Below are positions 38,464 through 48,288 of a stretch of 64,000 nucleotides of DNA, piece after piece. Every line of letters begins with the position of its first letter. The first letter of the stretch is position 1. Under the pieces are notes generated by a model, which was given only the letters and a program-made list of their open reading frames with translations, did not search any database and was not told the DNA's origin. The stretch covers positions 26,717-90,716 of the forward strand of contig CAKUXR010000013.1 in the NCBI GenBank assembly GCA_934700615.1, given 5' to 3'. Made by a program: the position numbers and the translations under genes. Origin of the DNA: an uncultured Bacteroidales bacterium (GTDB taxonomy: Bacteria; Bacteroidota; Bacteroidia; Bacteroidales; UBA932).

Positions 38464-39891
38464 CTACTGTCTTACCGCAGTCAGAATAACCTCTGACAGA
38501 GTAGGATGCGCATGGATGATATGTGCCAGCGATTCAGCCGTAGCATTGAAATTCATCAGAGCGGCAATCTCCTGAACGATGTCAGCAGAATGGGCGCCGA
38601 AGATATGGCAACCGAGAATCTGACGGTCCTTGATCTCGACACCTGCAGCATCTTTCTGGTCACCGTCAGCGACAACGACCTTGCAATATCCGTCAGGCTC
38701 ACCCATCGAAATTGCCTTTCCGTTGGCCCTGTAGAATGACTTGAGACACTTTACTGCAATGCCTTCCGCTTTGCAGTCATCCTCAGTACGTCCCACTACG
38801 GCAGCCTCCGGTACAGTAAATACTGCAGCAGGAACAATGTCCAGACGGATACCGTCAGCCAAAGGACAAGCAGGAATATTGCCCGCTGCCTCTTCAACTA
38901 TGGTATTCAATGCTCTCTCACCTTCGAATGTCGCAACGTGAGCCAACATCATACCGCCACGGACATCACCGATTGCGAAGATGTTCGGAACTGAAGTCCT
39001 CATATTCGCATCTGTCACAATTCCCTTAGGAGAGAATTCGATGCCGACATCGGCAAGATTCAAAGTCGAAACGGCAGGTCTGCGTCCGACAGCCATAAGA
39101 ACCTTGTCCGCGTCCACAACAAACTCCTTGTCCTTCTTCATGTATTTGACCTGAAGAGAATCACCATTTTCAATGATAGCCTGTACCTGGGCAGCAGTCT
39201 CGATAGTCATTCCGCGCTTTCCGAGCGACTGCTTCAGCCTCTTGGCCAAATCAGTATCGAAACGAGGAAGAATATCCTTACAATACTCCAGAACAGTTAC
39301 CTCTGAACCGAGACTGGTGAAAATCGAAGCAAACTCAAGTCCGATGACACCTGCACCGATAACGCAAAGACGCTTAGGAATTTCTGTCAATGTCAGGATT
39401 TCCCTTGAAGTCAGGACGCCTTCCGCATCACATCCAGGAATCGGCAAACTGGCAGATACTGAACCGGTTGCAACGAAAATGTAATCAGAAGTCAACTCAG
39501 CAGCCTCTCCATTTTCAGACTCGACAAGAACAGTATGGGCATCCTTGAAAGACGCCTTTCCATAGTAAAGATGAATCAACTTGTTCTTCATGAGGAACTC
39601 GATTCCTCCCCTGAGCTGATCCACCACGGCATCCTTGCGCCCGACAGCTTTCTGCATGTCGAATCCGGGATTGAAGCCATCCGGCATTGACACTCCGAAC
39701 TCCCCTGCCCTGCGGATATCCTCATACACTTCCGCCGCGCGGCAGAGTGCCTTCGTCGGGATACAGCCTTCATTGAGGCAAGTACCTCCGAGAGGTCCGA
39801 AAGACACAAGATTAACTTCAATTCCTTTCGCGGCAGCCGCAACCGCAGTCTCATAACCGCCAGGTCCGGCACCGATAATTGTCAATGTCAT
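38464..39891 (-). CDS. lpdA: Dihydrolipoyl dehydrogenase (L-protein)
   Basis: A 475-residue flavoprotein that reoxidises dihydrolipoyl-GcvH using NAD+. N-terminal FAD motif GAGPGG (7-12), redox disulfide Cys38/Cys43 in GGTCLNEGCIPTK, NAD-binding GAGVIGLEF near 180, FAD GDV near 310 (FAIGDVRGG), and the C-terminal interface His462/Glu467 in HPTLSE. Last gene of the gcv operon, 12 bases after gcvPB, so it is dedicated to the glycine cleavage system, though it could also serve a 2-oxoacid dehydrogenase. Confidence 0.96.
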   Translation of the reverse strand: MTLTIIGAGPGGYETAVAAAAKGIEVNLVSFGPLGGTCLNEGCIPTKALCRAAEVYEDIRRAGEFGVSMPDGFNPGFDMQKAVGRKDAVVDQLRGGIEFLMKNKLIHLYYGKASFKDAHTVLVESENGEAAELTSDYIFVATGSVSASLPIPGCDAEGVLTSREILTLTEIPKRLCVIGAGVIGLEFASIFTSLGSEVTVLEYCKDILPRFDTDLAKRLKQSLGKRGMTIETAAQVQAIIENGDSLQVKYMKKDKEFVVDADKVLMAVGRRPAVSTLNLADVGIEFSPKGIVTDANMRTSVPNIFAIGDVRGGMMLAHVATFEGERALNTIVEEAAGNIPACPLADGIRLDIVPAAVFTVPEAAVVGRTEDDCKAEGIAVKCLKSFYRANGKAISMGEPDGYCKVVVADGDQKDAAGVEIKDRQILGCHIFGAHSADIVQEIAALMNFNATAESLAHIIHAHPTLSEVILTAVRQ

Positions 39892-39903
39892 AGCAAAAAA
39901 TCT

Positions 39904-41394
39904 TTATGCGTCCCAGTATTTCAATATAGGCTGACGTGCAGCACGGGTCTCGTCAGGACGTGAAATAGGAGTATTGTGAGGAGCAGTCTTGAGGACGGAA
40001 GGATCCTCGGCAGCCTCCGCAGCAATCTTGTGCATCACGTCAATGAATGAATCTATCGTCTCCAAAGACTCTGTCTCAGTAGGCTCGATCATGATAGCCT
40101 GATGGAACAGAAGCGGGAAGTAGATTGTAGGAGCATGGAAGCCGAAATCCAAGAGTCTCTTGGCGACATCCAATGTAGTAGCTCCATGTACCTCCTCACA
40201 GCCTTCTGAAGCAGGACGCGAACCGTCATTGATAAGACCGTCGAATACGAACTCGTGCTTGCAGACAGATGGGATAGGCAGTTTGTAGCTGTCTTTCAGG
40301 CACTCCTTGATGTAGTTTGCCGAAAGTGTAGCGAAACGTCCTGCCATACGGAGATTCTGACGGCCGAGCATAAGGATATATGCATAAGCGCGGAGTATGA
40401 CACCGAAGTTACCCATGAATGCTGAAACCTGGCCTGCGCTCTCAGGACAATCCTTTGCAGTATTTATGCTGAATATGCCATCTTCACCCTTGACAACGTG
40501 AGGTACAGGAAGATATGGTATGAGTCTCTCTGCAACTCCGACAGGACCTGAACCAGGACCGCCGCCGCCATGAGGTGTCGAGAATGTCTTATGAAGATTC
40601 AAGTGCATGATATCGAAACCCATGTCTCCAGGACGAACAACTCCGAGAAGCGGGTTCATGTTGGCTCCGTCATAATAGAGGAGACCGCCGCAGCCGTGGA
40701 CGAGGTCTGCAATCTGACCGATTTCCTTCTCGAAAAGACCGAGGGTATTAGGATTGGTCATCATGATACCTGCGATATCATCACCGAGAAGCGGTTTGAG
40801 GTCAGCGACATCCACAAGACCGTCTGCCTTGGACTTCACGACAACGACGTCGAGACCGCAGACCGCAGCACTTGCAGGGTTCGTACCGTGGGCACTGTCA
40901 GGAACAATCACCTTTGTACGTTTGGTATCTCCACGAAGCAAGTGATACTGCCTCATGATCATAAGACCTGTCAACTCGCCATGGGCACCTGCACAAGGGT
41001 CAAATGTAAAGCCTGACATTCCGGTAATTGCGGAAAGCGACCTCTCCATATTGTAATACACCTCGAGCGCGCCTTGAACTGTAGATGCAGACTGGAGCGG
41101 ATGCAATCCGAGGAAACCGGGCATTGCAGCCACTTCCTCATTGATCTTAGGATTATATTTCATGGTGCAGCTTCCCAGAGGATAGAATCCGGTGTCAACA
41201 CCGAAGTTCATCTGGGAAAGATTCGTATAATGACGCACCACATCGACCTCACTCACCTGAGGGAGCGGAAGTTCTGACTTGCGGGACAATGTCTCCGGCA
41301 TATTCCACATGCCGGCCATTTCATTTTCCGGAAGCGAATAGCCTGAACGTCCAGGCTTGGAAAGTTCGAAAACTAATTTATCGTAATACTTCAT
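39904..41394 (-). CDS. gcvPB: Glycine dehydrogenase (decarboxylating) subunit 2
   Basis: A 496-residue PLP subunit of the P-protein that decarboxylates glycine and passes the aminomethyl group to lipoyl-GcvH. PLP-binding Lys269 in [17 protein letters not shown]; the glycine-rich loop after it and [11 protein letters not shown] near 166 are typical. The P-protein is split into GcvPA and GcvPB, here encoded 14 bases apart. Full length for the family. Confidence 0.96.
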   Translation of the reverse strand: MKYYDKLVFELSKPGRSGYSLPENEMAGMWNMPETLSRKSELPLPQVSEVDVVRHYTNLSQMNFGVDTGFYPLGSCTMKYNPKINEEVAAMPGFLGLHPLQSASTVQGALEVYYNMERSLSAITGMSGFTFDPCAGAHGELTGLMIMRQYHLLRGDTKRTKVIVPDSAHGTNPASAAVCGLDVVVVKSKADGLVDVADLKPLLGDDIAGIMMTNPNTLGLFEKEIGQIADLVHGCGGLLYYDGANMNPLLGVVRPGDMGFDIMHLNLHKTFSTPHGGGGPGSGPVGVAERLIPYLPVPHVVKGEDGIFSINTAKDCPESAGQVSAFMGNFGVILRAYAYILMLGRQNLRMAGRFATLSANYIKECLKDSYKLPIPSVCKHEFVFDGLINDGSRPASEGCEEVHGATTLDVAKRLLDFGFHAPTIYFPLLFHQAIMIEPTETESLETIDSFIDVMHKIAAEAAEDPSVLKTAPHNTPISRPDETRAARQPILKYWDA

Positions 41395-41408
41395 ACTCTT
41401 ACCGAATT

Positions 41409-42734
41409 TTATAAAGCCTCGACTGCAGCAACAAGTGCGTCAATATCTGCTTTCGATCTCTTTTCCGTTACACAGAAACTTACATAACCCTCTTCAGTCT
41501 CAAGAGCTCCGAACATACCTGCATCCAGAAGCGCATTCTGCAGCTTCTCTACAGGAACGAGCGGCTTGAGGACGAATTCCTTAAGGAATGGTGCAGTGAA
41601 CACTTCCTCGAACTTGCCGGTAGCAAGAAGTCTGTCGTGGAGATAATGTGCACCACAAGCAGACAATTCATTGACCTTACGCAAGCCCTCAGCTCCCATA
41701 AGAGACATATATATGGTGACATACAACGCCATCAGGCTCTCGTTTGAGCAGATGTTGCTGGTCGCCTTCTCCCTGCGGATGTGCTGTTCGCGTGCCTGAA
41801 GTGTAAGCACGAAACAACGTCTGCCCTCAGAATCCTCGGTCTGACCTACGATTCTGCCAGGCATCTTGCGTACATAATCCTTGTTGCAGGCCATGAAACC
41901 CACATAAGGACCGCCATAGCAAAGCGGAATACCGAGAGGCTGACCGTCACCGACGGCAACATCGAAGCCCCACTCTCCCGGAGTCTTCACCACTGCCAAT
42001 GCTGAAGGGTCGCAATACTCGACTGCAATACCTTTGGCAGCATGGACGGCATCTGCGAAGCCTGTCAAATCCTCAATGATACCGAAGCGGTTCAATGCAG
42101 GAACAATGATACCAGCGACGTCTCCTGCCTCGAGTTCCTTGTTCAATGCCTCGAGCGAAGTCTGTCCGTCTTTCTGTGCGATATATCCGAGCTGGATACC
42201 GTGATACTTCGCATAAGTCTCCACAACTCTCTTCACATTAGGGAGAAGAGTATCGGAAAGAAGCACCCTGTTCTTGCGCTTAGCACAAGAAACAGCCATC
42301 TTCATGGCCTCAGCGGCTGCTGTAGGACCGTCATACATTGAAGCATTGGCAATGTCCATTCCTGTCAATGCACAGATCATGCTCTGGTATTCGAAGATAT
42401 ACCTCAATGTTCCCTGAGAAATCTCAGCCTGATATGGAGTATATGCAGTAAGGAACTCTGAACGGGAACAGATATAAGGTACAACTGAAGGAGTATAATG
42501 ATCGTAGGCACCTGCGCCGGCGAACACTTTCAGTTTGGCATCCTTGCTGTCAAGGTCAGCGAAGAAATCTCTGACCTGCTGCTCAGACATGGCATCAGGA
42601 AGGTCATATTCCTTCCTGTAAATGAATTTTTCCGGAACATCAGCATAGAGGTCGTCCAAGGACGATACCCCTATGCGGTCCAGCATCAATTTTATATCAT
42701 CCTCAGTATGAGGAAAATACGAAAATGCGCCCAT
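41409..42734 (-). CDS. gcvPA: Glycine dehydrogenase (decarboxylating) subunit 1
   Basis: A 441-residue subunit that pairs with GcvPB. N-terminus [20 protein letters not shown] is typical; other hallmarks are [15 protein letters not shown] near 72, [22 protein letters not shown] near 96, and ALTLQ-like [22 protein letters not shown] near 312, where related P-protein regions conserve an active-site Cys-containing stretch. Seven bases after gcvH. Length normal. Confidence 0.95.
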   Translation of the reverse strand: MGAFSYFPHTEDDIKLMLDRIGVSSLDDLYADVPEKFIYRKEYDLPDAMSEQQVRDFFADLDSKDAKLKVFAGAGAYDHYTPSVVPYICSRSEFLTAYTPYQAEISQGTLRYIFEYQSMICALTGMDIANASMYDGPTAAAEAMKMAVSCAKRKNRVLLSDTLLPNVKRVVETYAKYHGIQLGYIAQKDGQTSLEALNKELEAGDVAGIIVPALNRFGIIEDLTGFADAVHAAKGIAVEYCDPSALAVVKTPGEWGFDVAVGDGQPLGIPLCYGGPYVGFMACNKDYVRKMPGRIVGQTEDSEGRRCFVLTLQAREQHIRREKATSNICSNESLMALYVTIYMSLMGAEGLRKVNELSACGAHYLHDRLLATGKFEEVFTAPFLKEFVLKPLVPVEKLQNALLDAGMFGALETEEGYVSFCVTEKRSKADIDALVAAVEAL

Positions 42735-42741
42735 ATTCAGA

Positions 42742-43122
42742 CTATTTCTCGGTCATTGCTTTGTAACCCTGAGCGTCCATGAGTTCATCCAATTCTGAAG
42801 GATCGCTCATCTTGACCTTGATAATCCAGTTTGTATAAGGGTCAGAGTTGATAAGCTCAGGCTGGTCCTCAAGTTCATCATTACGCTCTACTACAGTTCC
42901 AGTAACAGGGCATACGAGGTCACTTGAAGCCTTTACGCTCTCGAGTGCTCCGAACTCCTCGTCCTTTGCAACCTCATCATCAACATCAGGCATATCAACA
43001 TAAGTGATGTCACCCATTTCGCTCTGTGCGAAGTCTGTTACACCGATGGTTGCAACATCACCTTCAACTTTTACCCACTCGTGTGTCTCGCTATATTTGA
43101 GACCTTCAATTAATTTGCTCAT
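42742..43122 (-). CDS. gcvH: Glycine cleavage system H protein
   Basis: A 126-residue lipoyl carrier that shuttles the aminomethyl group between P, T and L proteins. The lipoylated Lys is Lys64 in ESVKASSDL; the fold markers THEWVKVEG and PYTNWIIKV are present. It sits between gcvT (18 bases upstream) and gcvPA (7 bases downstream). Confidence 0.97.
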   Translation of the reverse strand: MSKLIEGLKYSETHEWVKVEGDVATIGVTDFAQSEMGDITYVDMPDVDDEVAKDEEFGALESVKASSDLVCPVTGTVVERNDELEDQPELINSDPYTNWIIKVKMSDPSELDELMDAQGYKAMTEK

Positions 43123-43140
43123 GATTTTTACGTTTTTATG

Positions 43141-44241
43141 TTATTTTTTGTAGTTAGTCTGATAAAATCTCTTCTTGATTACGATGCCAGGGAATACCTT
43201 CTTGCGGATTCTGATAAACACCTGAGTATCAAGCTTGGAATACTGTGCATCCACCATTGCAAAGCAGATGCTCTTGTCCAATGTGATAGAATGATATCCT
43301 GTGGTAACCACACCGATCTGGGTGCCGTCCTCTGTCTCGACAGGATATGTCGCACGCGGAATAGCCTTGTCCTGGAGCTCGATACCGACAAGTTTCTTTG
43401 CAGGACCCTCAGCCTTCTGCTTTACGAGAGCATCCCTTCCGATGAACTCCTTGTCAAGTTTACAGAACATTCCGAGACCAGCCTCTACAGGAGTGATTGT
43501 GTCTGAAAGTTCATCGCCATAAAGAGGAAGTCCCGCCTCGAAACGCAGTGTATCACGGCAACCGAGACCGCACATTACTACTCCCGCATCCTTGAGAATC
43601 TGCCAGAGATTCACGATATCCTCCGGAGTCGTATAAAGTTCGAATCCGTCTTCTCCGGTATAACCGGTACGGCTCACGACCATTCTATGGCCGTTCCATT
43701 TGGTCTCATAATATGTATAGAAAGCCAGTTCGGCAGCTTCCTTGAGTCCGAGAACCTCAGTAACGATTTTCTCAGCCTCAGGACCCTGAACTGCAATCTG
43801 TCCCCAATTGTCCGAATCATTTACAACAACCACGTCAAATCCTGCAGCCTGGGACTTGATCCACTCATAATCCTTGTCAATGTTAGCAGCATTGACAACA
43901 AGCAGGAAATGATCAGGCTCGAATTCACGATATACCAGAAGGTCATCTACAACACCACCATTCTCATGAAGCATCATTCCATAAAGGACTTTTCCTGCTT
44001 CAAAACCTCTGATTTCATTAGTAAAGATGTGATTTACAAATTTTTCCGCATCCGGACCGCTGACAAAAATCTCACCCATGTGTGACACGTCGAACATGCC
44101 TACATGATTACGGACCGCATTATGCTCATCGGTGATAGTAGTGTACTGAATCGGCATCATGAAACCCGCAAACGGGCTCATTTTCGCGCCCGCTGCGACA
44201 TGACTGTCGTAGAGGCACGTTTTCTTAAGGTTTTCCTCCAT
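43141..44241 (-). CDS. gcvT: Glycine cleavage system T protein (aminomethyltransferase)
   Basis: A 366-residue folate-dependent enzyme that releases ammonia from aminomethyl-GcvH and forms 5,10-methylene-THF. Hallmarks: KMSPFAGFMMPIQYTTITDEHNAVRNHVGMFDVSHMGEI at the N-terminus, SRTGYTGEDGFELY near 192, and LGCRDTLRFEAGLPLYG near 230. Length normal. It lies 62 bases after lplA. Confidence 0.97.
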   Translation of the reverse strand: MEENLKKTCLYDSHVAAGAKMSPFAGFMMPIQYTTITDEHNAVRNHVGMFDVSHMGEIFVSGPDAEKFVNHIFTNEIRGFEAGKVLYGMMLHENGGVVDDLLVYREFEPDHFLLVVNAANIDKDYEWIKSQAAGFDVVVVNDSDNWGQIAVQGPEAEKIVTEVLGLKEAAELAFYTYYETKWNGHRMVVSRTGYTGEDGFELYTTPEDIVNLWQILKDAGVVMCGLGCRDTLRFEAGLPLYGDELSDTITPVEAGLGMFCKLDKEFIGRDALVKQKAEGPAKKLVGIELQDKAIPRATYPVETEDGTQIGVVTTGYHSITLDKSICFAMVDAQYSKLDTQVFIRIRKKVFPGIVIKKRFYQTNYKK

Positions 44242-44303
44242 TTTAGTTCAATGTTATTAAATTATGTGACTAATTTAAGCCAATATCTTTACATCTGCAA
44301 GTT

Positions 44304-45347
44304 TTACCCGCAAATTATCTTCAAGAGTGAATCCAGTTCCAGACCGGAAACATATTCTTCCGGATGAATATCCTTGAGTGCAGCAGTTATAGACGCGGAA
44401 TCATCAGAAATTCCGGAAAGCGCCCTTGTCAGGACCTCATCAAGACCGTCCTGCAGCGGGAAGAAATCTCCTGCCAGATGGCACTTGGTGATTTTGCCTC
44501 TGTCAATGTCCATTTCCGCATTGACCTCACCCACTCCGGCAATCTTTCCTTTTCTTACGAGAGAATATGCGTGGTTGCGGCCTTCCAGGAAATCAGGGTC
44601 AAGATATCCGGCCTCGATTTTTTCGATTTCCGCAATCTGCCCGTCGGTCAGGACAATTGTGTCAATGCCGCCTTCGGCATTGCCGCAGAAACAAGACGCC
44701 AGAAAATGCTTGAAATTGTCAATGTCAGCGAGTTTTCCGAACTCAGCGGAGCGCTCAAAATACTCCTTAAGGTTCGTAACGTGCTGTCTTACAGAAGAGA
44801 CCCCCTTGCTCTTGATTTTCTCCTCAGAAGGAGTGATGGCTCTCTGCAACTCCTCGAAATCAGTATCGAAAAGCATTGTTCCATGTACGATACTGGACTT
44901 CGGTTTCAGGAAAAACGCATTGCCGGAGACCTTCTTTCCATCCACGAGCACATCATTCCTTCCGGAACGCTCGGCATTCAACCCTACAGACTTGAGATAA
45001 CCTGCCAATGTCTCGAGATACCTGTCGAAAGTGGACTGGACATCCGTAGTATCCGTGATATAGGAGAGCATGATGTTGCCTTTGTCGGAATAGACGCATC
45101 CGCCGCCGCTCTTTCTGCGGAAAAGATTGATTCCCTTTTCCTTGCAGTACGGCATGTTGACCTCTGCCTCCATGACCTGATTTCTTCCGAAAATCACCGT
45201 CGGAGACACCTGCCACATAAAGAAAGCGTCCTTGTTTCCGTTTCCCGGCAACAGCTCGTCCAGATGTGCGGCCACGTATTCTTCCATGGCCAGATAAAAG
45301 ACCAGACGACGCTCCGCCGTCGGGTCAGGTAACTGAATATATTTCAT
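44304..45347 (-). CDS. lplA: Lipoate-protein ligase A
   Basis: A 347-residue ligase that activates lipoate with ATP and attaches it to lipoyl domains, including Lys64 of GcvH. The lipoate/ATP-binding loop RRKSGGGCVYSD (about 77-88), FGRNQ near 52 and GSGKKVSGNAF-like VDGKKVSGNAFF near 146 are visible; a C-terminal accessory domain is present. It opens the operon, so the ligase is co-expressed with its substrate. I see no glycine riboswitch in the 59-base space upstream. Confidence 0.94.
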   Translation of the reverse strand: MKYIQLPDPTAERRLVFYLAMEEYVAAHLDELLPGNGNKDAFFMWQVSPTVIFGRNQVMEAEVNMPYCKEKGINLFRRKSGGGCVYSDKGNIMLSYITDTTDVQSTFDRYLETLAGYLKSVGLNAERSGRNDVLVDGKKVSGNAFFLKPKSSIVHGTMLFDTDFEELQRAITPSEEKIKSKGVSSVRQHVTNLKEYFERSAEFGKLADIDNFKHFLASCFCGNAEGGIDTIVLTDGQIAEIEKIEAGYLDPDFLEGRNHAYSLVRKGKIAGVGEVNAEMDIDRGKITKCHLAGDFFPLQDGLDEVLTRALSGISDDSASITAALKDIHPEEYVSGLELDSLLKIICG

Positions 45348-45358
45348 GATAAACGAAA

Positions 45359-45388
45359 CGTGAGAGCCCGCAACAGCAAACCCTCACG
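45359..45388 (-). terminator. Hairpin between the SUMF-domain gene and lplA
   Basis: On the minus strand CGTGAG pairs with CTCACG across an 18-base loop and is followed by TTTCGTTT, just before the lplA start. A weak terminator or attenuator; it would only partly separate the two genes. Confidence 0.4.
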
Positions 45389-45406
45389 ATTAATATTGAT
45401 TGTCAA

Positions 45407-46810
45407 TTATATTGCAAGTCTGAAACCGAATGTGGTCTTCACGGAGCTGGCAGGGATAAAAGACCTGTTGGCTACCCTGCATGCATCCCACATGGATGCC
45501 GCGCTGCCGCCTCTCATGACACGCAATTCCCCGGCAGCCTCATGGCAAGGATCCTCCTCAGGATTCTCATTATACATGTATTTGCTGTCCTGGCACCATT
45601 CCCAAGCATTGCCAGACATGTCATAAATGCCAAGTTCATTAGGCTGGAAACTCTTCACGGGAACCACTTTGGAGTGTGAATTGGAAGCATATGCAGCCAC
45701 CTGTGAAACATACATCGAACCGGCCAGCTGATTTCCGAGAGACTTGAGACCTCCCCTCGCGGCAAACTCCCATTCAGCCTCGGTAGGAAGACGGAACTTC
45801 CTGCCGGTAAGTCTGTTGAGCTTTACAATAAAGCGCTGGCAGTCATACCATGAGACATTGACAACAGGCTTTTCAGAGAACTTTGCGTCATTCGAATAAG
45901 GAAGACTTCCCATAACCGCCTGCCAGAGGCCTACAGTAACCTCAGTCTGTCCGATTTCAAAACTCTTCAGAGTAACTTTGTGGACAGGTTTCTCATCGTC
46001 ACCGGCTGCCTTGGCGCTCTGCTCGGCAGTAGCACCCATATCGAAAGAACCGCCCTTGACCGGAACCATCCTGTACTTGACGTTTCCGACCTCAATCACT
46101 TCAGCCTCGGACTTGTCTTCTCTGGTGACTTTATGATCGACGATTGCGTCCATGATATCCTGCGGAACAGCAGTCTTGGTATTCGCAACAACTCTGAATC
46201 CCAATGCAGGTTTGCGGACATAGCTTAACTCTTCATTTCTCTTGACAGCTGTACGGACCACTTTCGAATCCTTCTTGTCAGCGCAGAACGGATTGCTGAC
46301 CAATTCATTGGAAGTAATCGGCTGATAGGAATCAGCGCACCACTCCTCGAATTTCGCAGGAACTTCAACCGTTCCCTGAGACAATGCATATTCCCACTGG
46401 GCCTCTGTAGGCAAAGAGAACGGAATACCCGTCATCTTCGAAAGCTTGGAAATGAACTTCTTGCAGTCTTCCTGCGATACCATATCCACCGGCGCCTCCA
46501 CTGAAGATGAAGAACCGCGCTGCTCATTCATCACAGCCTCCCACAACTGCCTGCTCACCGGTTTGCCTGAGATGGAAAAGCCATCCAAAACGACCTCATG
46601 AATAGTCACATCCGCGATTTTGGTCCCTGCCGGTGTCTTTCCCATAGCAAAGGAGCCGCCTTCCACAGCAACCATGTCAAACTTGACGCCACTGGCATCA
46701 ACAACTGCCGGAACATCTATGCCCTCTGCACTTCCTGATGTCTGACTTCCACACGCAGACAGCGCAAAGCAAGCTGCCGCGATTCCAAAGAGTACATTAA
46801 TTCTTCTCAT
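45407..46810 (-). CDS. Lipoprotein with two SUMF1/FGE-like domains
   Basis: A 467-residue lipoprotein (lipobox LSAC, about residue 20). Two formylglycine-generating-enzyme-like domains in tandem. The second (about 235-467) is well formed: VKGGSFDMGA, VGLWQAVMG, VNVSWYDCQRFI, RLPTEAEWEFAARGG, GIYDMSGNAWEWCQD, VMRGGS. The first (about 45-210) is shortened: SLPTEAQWEYALSQG is followed by only EEWCADS. The end has ACRVANRSFIPA with one Cys where FGEs have a Cys pair, so sulfatase activation is unlikely; a GldJ/GldK-like structural role or another periplasmic function is possible. Start: ATG 46810, one codon inside a GTG-started frame. A -7 box lies 22 bases upstream. Confidence 0.82.
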   Translation of the reverse strand: MRRINVLFGIAAACFALSACGSQTSGSAEGIDVPAVVDASGVKFDMVAVEGGSFAMGKTPAGTKIADVTIHEVVLDGFSISGKPVSRQLWEAVMNEQRGSSSSVEAPVDMVSQEDCKKFISKLSKMTGIPFSLPTEAQWEYALSQGTVEVPAKFEEWCADSYQPITSNELVSNPFCADKKDSKVVRTAVKRNEELSYVRKPALGFRVVANTKTAVPQDIMDAIVDHKVTREDKSEAEVIEVGNVKYRMVPVKGGSFDMGATAEQSAKAAGDDEKPVHKVTLKSFEIGQTEVTVGLWQAVMGSLPYSNDAKFSEKPVVNVSWYDCQRFIVKLNRLTGRKFRLPTEAEWEFAARGGLKSLGNQLAGSMYVSQVAAYASNSHSKVVPVKSFQPNELGIYDMSGNAWEWCQDSKYMYNENPEEDPCHEAAGELRVMRGGSAASMWDACRVANRSFIPASSVKTTFGFRLAI

Positions 46811-46831
46811 CACAAATTTTTAATATATCTA

Positions 46832-46839
46832 CAAATGTA
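46832..46839 (-). promoter_or_regulatory. -7 box (TACATTTG) for the SUMF-domain gene
   Basis: An exact TAnnTTTG match on the minus strand, 21 bases before the ATG. No TTG at the expected -33 position. Confidence 0.45.
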
Positions 46840-46945
46840 ATACATTTTAAGCGATTTTCCAGCCACTTGATACACTTCAAGGGCAATTCTCCTTACATAT
46901 TATAAGGTATCCGGACAAAGAGCAAAACAGGCCAATGCTAAAATT

Positions 46946-46976
46946 TTGGATTATTTGATGAACTTATTTATTTTTG
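46946..46976 (+). promoter_or_regulatory. Promoter of the M23 peptidase operon
   Basis: TTG (46946-46948), a 20-base spacer and TATTTTTG (46969-46976): a full consensus match, 26 bases before the ATG at 47003. Confidence 0.7.
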
Positions 46977-47002
46977 TATGATACGTACTAAAACAGAAAA
47001 CA

Positions 47003-48283
47003 ATGCAAAACGCAAGAATAGCCCTTGCTGCAGCAGTCACGGCAGCATTGGCTTTTATATTTATACCATCCTGCAACAGAGGAAACAAGGCCCCGGAGCC
47101 TGTCCAGCAGGACACAATCTACCCTTTGGGCTTCTGCACCGATTCCTTCGACCTCGCGGAAGGCACATTGAAAAACGGAGAAATCTTCACGGGACTGATG
47201 ACCAGGTTAGGCATGACGCCAAAAAGCGCCATGGAACTCATCAGCGCATCAGACAGCGTCTTCAATCCCAAGAAAATGCGTGCACGAAATACGTGGCAGG
47301 CTTACTACAGCGCCACTGACACTACAGGACAACTGCTTGAATATCTGGTCTATAACGAAGACAAAATCAATATGACCGTATTCAAATGCCAGGAGCCCCT
47401 GTCCGCATGGAAGGTTACGAAACCAATCGTACACACGAAACGCTACGCCGATGTAAACATCTCATCTTCACTCTGGAACGATCTCCGCAAGGCCGGCGCC
47501 CCGCTCATGCTGATTCTCCATCTCGAAGACATCTATGCATGGACCATTGACTTCTTCTCGATCCAGCCGGGAGACAGATTCAGCGTCATCTATGACGAGA
47601 CATCCTGCGAAGGCGAGACAATCGACATTGACACAGTATATTACGCCGAGTTCAATCATGACGGGAAATGCTTCCCGGCCATCAGGCTTGACCAGGGCGA
47701 CGGCGGAAACATTTACTGGAACGAAAAAGGAGAAAGCATGAAAAAGGCTTTCCTGAAAGCGCCTCTCAGATTCACCCGCATCAGTTCCGGCTTCTCATAT
47801 CACAGGAAGCACCCTGTAACCGGACGTGTCAAGGCCCATACCGGAGTCGATTATGCAGCACCTACGGGAACACCAGTAATGTCCATAGGAGACGGAACAG
47901 TCGTCAGCAAAGGCTGGGGCGGCGGTGGTGGAAACACCGTCAAAATCAGGCACAACTCAGTCTATACCACTGCCTATCTCCATCTTTCCAGGTATGCGTC
48001 CGGACTTAAAGTCGGTGACCGTGTGAGACAGGGAGACATCATCGGATATGTCGGCGCAACAGGCGTCGCAACCGGTCCGCATCTGGATTTCCGCGTATGG
48101 AAGGGCGGCTCCCCTATCAATCCGCTGAAGATGGAATCTCCTAGCGCAGAGCCCATCAAGCCAGAGAACATGCACTCACTGGATTCTCTCGTAAAAATCC
48201 ATGCGGAAGACCTGCACAGATGGATTAGCGCAGCAGACAGCCTTCGCACAGCAACCGCCTGTGATACAACAAATTGCGAATAA
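47003..48283 (+). CDS. M23-family peptidase-like lipoprotein with unusual HxD motif
   Basis: A 426-residue envelope protein: lipobox-like FIPSC (Cys24), a domain about 40-230 that positions the peptidase (OapA/LysM-like in related proteins), and an M23 lysostaphin fold about 250-375. Metal-site residues seen: His279 and Asp283 (HTGVD), His327 (YLHLS), His360 in GPHLDF. The classical HxH is HxD here (Asp362), so one zinc ligand is changed; the same HLDF form, as I recall, is common in Bacteroidota M23 proteins. It is likely a peptidoglycan endopeptidase or an amidase activator. trmO starts 5 bases after its stop. Confidence 0.88.
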   Translation: MQNARIALAAAVTAALAFIFIPSCNRGNKAPEPVQQDTIYPLGFCTDSFDLAEGTLKNGEIFTGLMTRLGMTPKSAMELISASDSVFNPKKMRARNTWQAYYSATDTTGQLLEYLVYNEDKINMTVFKCQEPLSAWKVTKPIVHTKRYADVNISSSLWNDLRKAGAPLMLILHLEDIYAWTIDFFSIQPGDRFSVIYDETSCEGETIDIDTVYYAEFNHDGKCFPAIRLDQGDGGNIYWNEKGESMKKAFLKAPLRFTRISSGFSYHRKHPVTGRVKAHTGVDYAAPTGTPVMSIGDGTVVSKGWGGGGGNTVKIRHNSVYTTAYLHLSRYASGLKVGDRVRQGDIIGYVGATGVATGPHLDFRVWKGGSPINPLKMESPSAEPIKPENMHSLDSLVKIHAEDLHRWISAADSLRTATACDTTNCE

Positions 48284-48288
48284 AGTCA

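Noticed and set aside
45348..45406. Glycine riboswitch before the glycine cleavage operon
   Set aside because: The space is only 59 bases and holds a simple hairpin, far too short for a glycine riboswitch.
45407..46810. Sulfatase-maturing formylglycine-generating enzyme
   Set aside because: The catalytic Cys pair is incomplete, the first domain is degenerate and no sulfatase gene is near.
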